A DNA stretch of 64,000 nucleotides, taken from positions 1-64,000 of the forward strand of contig NZ_CABFPH010000021.1 of the NCBI RefSeq assembly GCF_902141845.1, given 5' to 3'. The translations under genes were made by a program, and so were the position numbers. The first letter of the stretch is position 1. Each line of letters opens with the position of its first letter. This document shows positions 59,029 through 64,000 of this stretch, one piece after another. A model generated the notes under the pieces. The model was not told the origin of the DNA, did not search any database, and was given only the letters and a program-made list of their open reading frames with translations. The stretch is from Methylobacterium symbioticum (GTDB lineage Bacteria > Pseudomonadota > Alphaproteobacteria > Rhizobiales > Beijerinckiaceae).

Positions 59029-59478
59029 TCAGCCCTTCTTCTTGTACATGGCGAGCATGCGCTGCGTGACGAGGAAGCCGCCGAAGATGTTCACGCTGGC
59101 GAGCACGATGCCGATGAAGCCGAACACCCGCGCGAGGCCGGTGCCCTTCTCGATCAGCGGCACGCCGACGGCGAGCAGCGCGCCGACGATGATCACGGAG
59201 GAGATCGCGTTGGTGACCGACATCAGCGGCGTGTGCAGCGCCGGGGTCACCGACCAGACCACGTAGTAGCCGACGAAGATCGCGAGCACGAAGATCGCGA
59301 GGCGGAAGACGGTGGGATCGACGGCGCCATGGGTGGCCGCGGAGAGGCCGTGGCCGAGGCTGTCGGCGATCACCTGGGCCTGGTCGGCCGCGTTGCGCGC
59401 CGCGGTCGCCGCGGCCCGGGCGGTATCGGCCAGGACGCGCGTCTGGTCCGCCGCCTGATCAGGGGGGATGGTAGCCAT
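59029..59478 (-). CDS. pntAB: NAD(P) transhydrogenase subunit alpha, part 2 (membrane domain)
   Basis: 149 residues. The split-alpha arrangement is usual in alphaproteobacteria. A hydrophilic N-terminus rich in Ala ([20 protein letters not shown]) precedes three or four membrane spans ([60 protein letters not shown]), ending [12 protein letters not shown] 59478 has GGAGA 6 nt upstream; ATG two codons earlier is too close to it. The Ala-rich N-terminal extension is longer than in many homologues (~100 aa). Confidence 0.92.
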   Translation of the reverse strand: MATIPPDQAADQTRVLADTARAAATAARNAADQAQVIADSLGHGLSAATHGAVDPTVFRLAIFVLAIFVGYYVVWSVTPALHTPLMSVTNAISSVIIVGALLAVGVPLIEKGTGLARVFGFIGIVLASVNIFGGFLVTQRMLAMYKKKG

Positions 59479-59495
59479 TCGCATTCTCCGCGGGA

Positions 59496-60638
59496 TCAGG
59501 CCGCTTTGGGCTGGAAGGAGGCGTGCACGACCTGACCGTCGCGCGTGAGATTCGTCGCCTTGACGAGCTCGTCGTCCCACTTCACCGCGAGCGCCTTCGA
59601 CTCCTTGTCGATGAGGGTCTCGAGGAAGGCGTAGAGATTGCGCGCGTAGAGGCTGGAGGCGGTGGCGGCGAGGCGGCCGGGGACGTTGAGGTGGCCAACG
59701 ATCTTCACGCCGTTTCCGGTCGTCACGATCTCGCCCGCCTTCGCGCCGGCGACGTTGCCGCCGCGCTCGACCGCGAGGTCGATCAGGACCGAGCCCGGCT
59801 TCATCGAGGCGACCATCTCCTCGGAGACGAGCTTCGGCGCCGGGCGGCCCGGGATGAGGGCCGTGGTGATGACGATGTCCTGCTTGGCGATGTGGCCTTT
59901 GACCAGCTCCGCCTGCTTCTTCTGGTACTCGGCCGACATCTCCTTGGCGTAGCCGCCCGCGGTCTCGGCCTGCTTGAACTCGTCGTCCTCGACGGCGACG
60001 AACTTGGCGCCGAGCGATTCGACCTGCTCCTTGGTGGCCGGGCGCACGTCGGTGGCCGTCACCACGGCGCCCATGCGCCGGGCGGTGGCGATGGCCTGCA
60101 GGCCGGCGACGCCGACGCCCATCACGAAGACGCGGGCGGCGGGCACGGTGCCGGCGGCCGTCATCATCATGGGCATGGCGCGGCCGTACTCGGCGGCGCC
60201 GTCGACCACGGCGCGGTAGCCGGCGAGGTTCGCCTGCGAGGAGAGCACGTCCATCACCTGGGCGCGGGTGATGCGGGGCATCAGCTCCATCGCGAAGGCG
60301 CTGATCCCGGCCTCGGCCATGCCCTGGAGGGCGGCTTCGTTGCCGTAGGGATCCATGATCGCGACGACCGCGGCGCCCGACTTGAAGAGCTTGAGCTCCT
60401 CGGGCGCCGGGCGGCGGACCTTCAGGACGAGGTCGGCGTCGCGCGCGGCCTCCTCCGCCGAGGCGGCGACGGTGGCGCCGGCCGCCTCGAACTCCGAATC
60501 GGGCACGCCCGCCTTCAGGCCGGCACCCGACTGGACCACGACCTCGACGCCGAGACCCTTGAACTTCTTGACCGTCTCCGGCACCGCCGCGACCCGCGGC
60601 TCCGCGGCGTCGGTCTCCGAAAGCACAGCGATGCGCAT
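59496..60638 (-). CDS. pntAA: NAD(P) transhydrogenase subunit alpha, part 1 (NAD-binding domain)
   Basis: 380 residues, soluble domain I. It starts [20 protein letters not shown], with the conserved substrate region and [20 protein letters not shown]; the NAD site is [20 protein letters not shown] followed by VTATDVRP. The mobile loop and [20 protein letters not shown] are typical and distinguish it from alanine dehydrogenase. First gene of the pnt series, followed 17 nt later by pntAB. A small aa3-oxidase gene lies just upstream on the same strand. Confidence 0.95.
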   Translation of the reverse strand: MRIAVLSETDAAEPRVAAVPETVKKFKGLGVEVVVQSGAGLKAGVPDSEFEAAGATVAASAEEAARDADLVLKVRRPAPEELKLFKSGAAVVAIMDPYGNEAALQGMAEAGISAFAMELMPRITRAQVMDVLSSQANLAGYRAVVDGAAEYGRAMPMMMTAAGTVPAARVFVMGVGVAGLQAIATARRMGAVVTATDVRPATKEQVESLGAKFVAVEDDEFKQAETAGGYAKEMSAEYQKKQAELVKGHIAKQDIVITTALIPGRPAPKLVSEEMVASMKPGSVLIDLAVERGGNVAGAKAGEIVTTGNGVKIVGHLNVPGRLAATASSLYARNLYAFLETLIDKESKALAVKWDDELVKATNLTRDGQVVHASFQPKAA

Positions 60639-60770
60639 TCAGCCAAACCCCTTGTAACGACCGCCACCGAATGCGCGAAGCGCGACGGGTTTTCGAGGTG
60701 GTCAGGCTACGTGATGGTGATGGAAACGGTAGTCTGTAACCGTCACGCTCATGCCGAGCGCGCGACCGGA

Positions 60771-61064
60771 TCAGGCGAACGCGAGATACAGGCCGAGCAG
60801 CGCGGCGACGATCGCGGGGGCCTTCCAGCCGATCGGGCGGGCGAGCGCGCCGATCGCTCCGGCCGCGGAGGCGGCGACGACGCCGACGATGGCGGTGAGC
60901 CAGGCCTCGCGGATGCCGCCCACGGCGAGGGCGAGCACCCAGCAGATCACGACGCCCGTCGCGATCTCGACGAAGCGGACGAAGCCCCGGTAGGTCTGCT
61001 CGTGGGTCTTGGCGTCCATCGCGGGGCTGTAGGCCGCCCCGGACACGGTCTTCGTATCAGCCAT
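60771..61064 (-). CDS. aa3-type cytochrome c oxidase subunit IV-like protein
   Basis: 97 residues. The N-terminal box [20 protein letters not shown] fits the bacterial aa3 subunit IV pattern (HxxTYxGF before one membrane span). Two more hydrophobic stretches ([36 protein letters not shown]) make it longer than the ~50-residue type protein. Such genes often sit next to pnt in alphaproteobacteria, away from the oxidase operon, as here. ATG 61064 starts [13 protein letters not shown]; the frame is open upstream. Confidence 0.82.
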   Translation of the reverse strand: MADTKTVSGAAYSPAMDAKTHEQTYRGFVRFVEIATGVVICWVLALAVGGIREAWLTAIVGVVAASAAGAIGALARPIGWKAPAIVAALLGLYLAFA

Positions 61065-61194
61065 CGTGCGTTCGTCCCCTTGACGCCTCTTTGTTCTGTC
61101 ACGGGGGATGTAGCCTAAGCCCTTTCCTGCGGCAATCGTGTCACCCCCCCACAATGGGCCTAGTTTTTTGGCCGGGCAGAGAATTCGCGGCGGA

Positions 61195-62556
61195 TTATTC
61201 CGGACGGGGCAGGCCGACGGCGGCGAGCGCCTCCGCCTGACGGGCCTCCAGCGCGTCGAGGGAGAAGCTCTCGATCTCCGCCTCGAACAGGCGGTGATAG
61301 TTCAGCTCCGAGCGCAGATGCAGGAAGACCGCGCCCAGGCCGACGGCGGCGCGGTCCATGAACACGAATTCCTGCGGCACGGTCACCGGGCCGCGCTCCT
61401 TCAAGGCCTGATGCACCTGGAAGGCCTGACGACGGCCGTACTCGCCCGGCTTGACGCCGTCGGCCACGGTGCGGGTGCGGTCCTCCAGCAGCGGACCGTA
61501 GATGAAGCGCGCCCAGATATTGAGGATGTCGATGATCTCGCGGCTCAGATTCTTGAAGCCCCAGACCTCGTAGGCGTGGACGATGCGGGCCTCGTCGCCC
61601 TCTAGGAGGCCGCGATAGAGATCGACCACGCCGCCGACGAAGCGCGGGTGGAAGATGCGCACGCAGCCGTAATCGAGCAGGTTGATGCCCTGCGGCCCGG
61701 CCTCGTCCGAGAACACCGTGTAGTTGCCGAGATGCGGGTCGCCGTGGATCACCGCCGCGCGGCTGAAGGGGTGCCACCAGGCCTTGAACATGGCCTGGGC
61801 GAGCCGGTTGCGCACCTCGACGGGGCTGTCCGAGAAATTCAGGATGCGCTCGCCGTCGAGCCAGCCGAGCGTGAGCAGGCGCTTGGTGGAGAGATCCTCC
61901 AGCACCTGCGGGACGCGCACCGCCGCGATATCCTTGAGCACCGTGCCGTAGAGGCGGGCATGCTTCGCCTCCCGGGGGTAGTCGAGTTCCTCGCGCACCC
62001 GCGCGCCGATCTCCTTGGCGATCTCGCGGGGATCGAGCCCGGGGTTCATCCGCCGGGGCAGGGCGAAGGCGAGTTCGAGCTGCTTCAGGTCGGCCCCGAC
62101 CGCCGATTGCATATCCGGATACTGGAGCTTGCAGGCCAGCGGCGCCCCGTCGAGGCCGGTGGCGCGGTGGACCTGCCCCAGCGAGGCGGCCGCGGCCGGC
62201 TTCAGGTCGAAGCTACCGAACCGGGCCTGCCAGCCCGCGCCGAGCTCGGCCTGCATGCGCCGCTTGACGAAGGCCGCGCCCATGGGCGGCGCGTCGGCCT
62301 GGAGCTTCTGAAGCTCGGCGGCGTATTCGGGCGGCAGCAGGTCCGGGATGGTGGCGAGCAGCTGCGCCACCTTCATGATCGGCCCCTTCAGGCCGCCGAG
62401 CGCCGGGGCGAGGGCCGCTGCGTTGGTGGTGCCCTCCCCGCCGAACAGGCGGGCGCCCGCCATGCGCGCCGCGACGGTGCCGACATTGGCGCCGACGCGG
62501 GCGTAGCGGCTGGCGCGGGCGGAGAAGCGGTTGGCTTCGCGGTCGGTCTCGGCCAT
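61195..62556 (-). CDS. ABC1/AarF/UbiB-family kinase-like protein
   Basis: 453 residues. The family has an atypical protein-kinase-like fold linked to ubiquinone synthesis or membrane lipid handling. Motifs: LGGLKGPIMKVAQLLATIPD (KxGQ region, with Ala in place of Gly), AAAASLGQVHRA, LACKLQYPDM with the nucleotide Lys, AVIHGDPHLGNYTVF for the catalytic loop and NLLDYGCVRIF for the metal-binding Asp (DFG-like). ATG 62556 opens the conserved protein; an open frame continues upstream. It is encoded alone between the subunit IV gene and the toxin-antitoxin pair. Confidence 0.9.
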   Translation of the reverse strand: MAETDREANRFSARASRYARVGANVGTVAARMAGARLFGGEGTTNAAALAPALGGLKGPIMKVAQLLATIPDLLPPEYAAELQKLQADAPPMGAAFVKRRMQAELGAGWQARFGSFDLKPAAAASLGQVHRATGLDGAPLACKLQYPDMQSAVGADLKQLELAFALPRRMNPGLDPREIAKEIGARVREELDYPREAKHARLYGTVLKDIAAVRVPQVLEDLSTKRLLTLGWLDGERILNFSDSPVEVRNRLAQAMFKAWWHPFSRAAVIHGDPHLGNYTVFSDEAGPQGINLLDYGCVRIFHPRFVGGVVDLYRGLLEGDEARIVHAYEVWGFKNLSREIIDILNIWARFIYGPLLEDRTRTVADGVKPGEYGRRQAFQVHQALKERGPVTVPQEFVFMDRAAVGLGAVFLHLRSELNYHRLFEAEIESFSLDALEARQAEALAAVGLPRPE

Positions 62557-62665
62557 CTCGGGGGTGCTCGCTCGGTTCGAGACCGCGAGATATGCCGCGC
62601 CTGGCGCAGCAACCAGGGGCCTGGGGCCCCGCGCCGCGGCTCGGAGCCCTGTTTCGATGCGCGCT

Positions 62666-63070
62666 CTATGCCGGCCAGTTGTCGCGAATCCAGCGGGTGA
62701 GGCCGGCCTCGTCGATCTCGCCGGCGGCGAGGCCACGGATCATCACAACGGCCTCGGCCTCGTCGGCGACGAAGTCGATGTCGTTGAGGCCGAGGAAGGT
62801 GACCAGCGCGAGCAGCGCGGCGTGCTTGTTGCCGTCGATGAACGGGCGGTTCTTGGCGATGCCGAAGGCATAGGCTGCCGCAAGCTCGGCCAGATCGATC
62901 CGAGCCGGGTCGTCGGCATAGGCGACACGATTCACCGGCCGGCCGAGCGCCGCTTCGAGGGCGCCTTCGTCTCGTCTGCCGGGAGGCCCGCCGAACAGCT
63001 TCAATTGCTGCGCATGGAACGCCTGGACGAGATCGCTGGTCAGCCAGACGATCTCTCGACCGTCGCTCAC
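62666..63070 (-). CDS. doc: Doc/Fic-type toxin with altered catalytic motif
   Basis: 134 residues, the usual Doc length. It starts EIVWLTSDLVQAFHAQQLKL and has GALEAALGRP and LAAAYAFGIA, as in death-on-curing proteins that phosphorylate EF-Tu. The family motif HxFx(D/N)xNK reads NRPFIDGNKH: Arg75 stands where the catalytic His is expected and His83 where Arg usually follows NK. Phosphotransfer may therefore be reduced or absent. Its start overlaps the antitoxin stop (ATGA at 63067-63070), giving an antitoxin-toxin operon. Confidence 0.87.
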   Translation of the reverse strand: MSDGREIVWLTSDLVQAFHAQQLKLFGGPPGRRDEGALEAALGRPVNRVAYADDPARIDLAELAAAYAFGIAKNRPFIDGNKHAALLALVTFLGLNDIDFVADEAEAVVMIRGLAAGEIDEAGLTRWIRDNWPA

Positions 63071-63291
63071 TTCGCAAGCTCCGCGAGGACGTTGCGGTAG
63101 GTCTTCATCGCCTTCTCGGCGATCTTCATGCCCTTCTCGAAGGCTGGATCGTAGGCCGAGAGCCGGACCGAGCCGTCGGAATTCTCCGTCACATAGAGCC
63201 AGTCGCCCTGGGCAAGGTTCAGCTTGCCGAGGAGCTCCTTCGGCAGGATCAGGCCGGTCGAGTTGCCGACGCGCTCGACTTCGAGCTTCAT
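63067..63291 (-). CDS. AbrB/MazE-type antitoxin
   Basis: 74 residues. The N-terminal swapped-hairpin AbrB domain is MKLEVERVGNSTGLILPKEL then LGKLNLAQGDWLYVTENSDG, where GNSTGLILPKELL is the signature DNA-binding part. The C-terminal helix (EKGMKIAEKAMKTYRNVLAE) is the piece expected to bind and neutralise the toxin. It is encoded first and overlaps the toxin gene by 4 nt. An inverted repeat lies just upstream. Confidence 0.9.
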   Translation of the reverse strand: MKLEVERVGNSTGLILPKELLGKLNLAQGDWLYVTENSDGSVRLSAYDPAFEKGMKIAEKAMKTYRNVLAELAK

Positions 63292-63308
63292 GACCGGACT
63301 CCCAGGAC

Positions 63309-63327
63309 GTTATACAGAACGTACAAC
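63309..63327. promoter_or_regulatory. Inverted repeat upstream of the antitoxin (candidate operator)
   Basis: GTTATAC-agaac-GTACAAC, 7-bp arms with one mismatch, 18 nt before the antitoxin ATG. On the minus strand it includes TATAAC, a good -10 box, so antitoxin binding here would repress its own promoter. Confidence 0.42.
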
Positions 63328-63356
63328 ACCCCGGGCGTCTGGCCGGAAGGGCGGCG

Positions 63357-64000
63357 TCAGCCCTCGCCTTCCATCGCCTCCAGCTCGGCGATCATGCCCT
63401 CGATCATGCCGAGGCCGATCTGCCAGAAACCCGGATCGGTCGCGTCGAGACCGAAGGGCTTGAGGAGTTCGCCGTAGGGTTTGGCGCCGCCGGCCGAGAG
63501 CAGCGCGAAGTAGCGCTCCACGAAGCCACCCTCCGCCTTCGCGTAGACGCCGTAGAGCGAGTTCACGAGGCAGTCGCCGAAGGCGTAGGCGTAGACGTAG
63601 AAGGGCGAATGGATGAAGTGCGGGATGTAGGCCCAGTAAGGCTCGTAGCCCGCATCGAGCCGGATCGCCGGGCCGAGGGATTCCGCCTGCACCGAGAGCC
63701 AGAGGGTGTTGATCTGCTCGGTGGTCAATTCGCCCTTGGCACGGGCGAGATGGACCTTCCGCTCGAAGGCGTAGAAGGCGATCTGGCGCACCACCGTGTT
63801 GATCATGTCCTCGACCTTGGCGGCCAGCATGGCCCGGCGCTGGGTCGTGTCGGTGGTGGCGCCGAGCAGCTTGCGGAAGGTCAGCATCTCGCCGAACACG
63901 CTCGCCGTCTCGGCCAGCGTCAGCGGCGTCGGCGCCATCAGGGCGCCGTTCGGGCCGGCGAGGACCTGATGCACGCCGTGGCCGAGCTCGTGCGCCAGGG
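63357..64000 (-). CDS. pepF: Oligoendopeptidase F (M3 family), C-terminal part, truncated by the window edge
   Basis: 214 residues visible. It is a zinc metallopeptidase cleaving short peptides in the cytoplasm. The window edge cuts the gene just upstream of the active site; the last bases still read AHELGHGVHQVLAG, the HExGH zinc motif. Downstream come LAETASVFGEMLTFRKLL with the third ligand Glu, FYAFERKVHLARAKGEL, and HFIHSPFYVYAYAFGDCLV. The 5' part lies beyond 64000. It is not coupled to the AbrB gene (65-nt gap). Confidence 0.9.
   Translation of the reverse strand, partial: LAHELGHGVHQVLAGPNGALMAPTPLTLAETASVFGEMLTFRKLLGATTDTTQRRAMLAAKVEDMINTVVRQIAFYAFERKVHLARAKGELTTEQINTLWLSVQAESLGPAIRLDAGYEPYWAYIPHFIHSPFYVYAYAFGDCLVNSLYGVYAKAEGGFVERYFALLSAGGAKPYGELLKPFGLDATDPGFWQIGLGMIEGMIAELEAMEGEG

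Noticed and set aside
55656..59069. A 1137-codon plus-strand open frame across recJ and pntB
   Set aside because: It runs antisense through two well-supported genes and their terminator; it is a GC-skew artefact.

Overview
This is a GC-rich alphaproteobacterial chromosome window, most likely from Methylobacterium/Methylorubrum (Hyphomicrobiales). The evidence is an adenosylcobalamin-dependent methylmalonyl-CoA mutase, a three-gene pnt transhydrogenase next to an aa3-oxidase subunit IV gene, promoters matching the EcfG general-stress consensus, a Rmf-like gene, and intergenic hairpin repeats of the type scattered through Methylobacterium genomes. The genus is an inference; no rRNA or marker gene is present.

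Layout. 1-7.4 kb: initiator tRNA-Met, a flavin monooxygenase, an exported serine hydrolase, phosphoglucomutase and methylmalonyl-CoA mutase. 7.4-9 kb: a frameshifted DUF559 gene and a gene-poor stretch with inverted repeats. 9-29.2 kb: mostly housekeeping genes, namely a GH15 glucosidase, dUTPase overlapping a CitE-like lyase, two Nudix hydrolases, a HIT protein, beta-carbonic anhydrase, a DUF4142 stress protein, an acyltransferase, a universal stress protein, a GST, PrmA, Rmf, aminopeptidase P, a DsbD/ScsB-like reductase and UvrB. Four copies of a ~110-nt three-hairpin repeat lie between genes here, and three candidate EcfG promoters are seen.

29-47 kb is more accessory: an RND efflux pair divergent from a TetR regulator, a NarL-type regulator overlapping a hybrid histidine kinase, a DUF1194 protein, a frameshifted DUF5681 gene, and an iron-uptake operon in the order sigma factor, FecR, TonB receptor, PepSY membrane protein, with an Irr/ICE-like palindrome upstream. 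47-54.4 kb holds a GntR/FCD regulator, a divergent NTF2-like gene and a Liv-type ABC transporter in which permease, LivG and LivF are fused in one 822-residue protein. Three copies of a GTGYATGCAC palindrome sit in the control region, and a heavily decayed polysaccharide-deacetylase (PuuE-like) gene follows the transporter. 55.4-64 kb returns to core genes: tRNA-Gly, tRNA-Tyr, recJ, pntB/pntAB/pntAA, an aa3 subunit IV gene, an ABC1 kinase, an AbrB-Doc toxin-antitoxin pair with an altered Fic motif, and the 3' part of an oligoendopeptidase F gene.

The least conventional locus is the Liv/GntR module at 47.8-54.4 kb. The best recurrent signal is the hairpin repeat, whose stems covary between copies.
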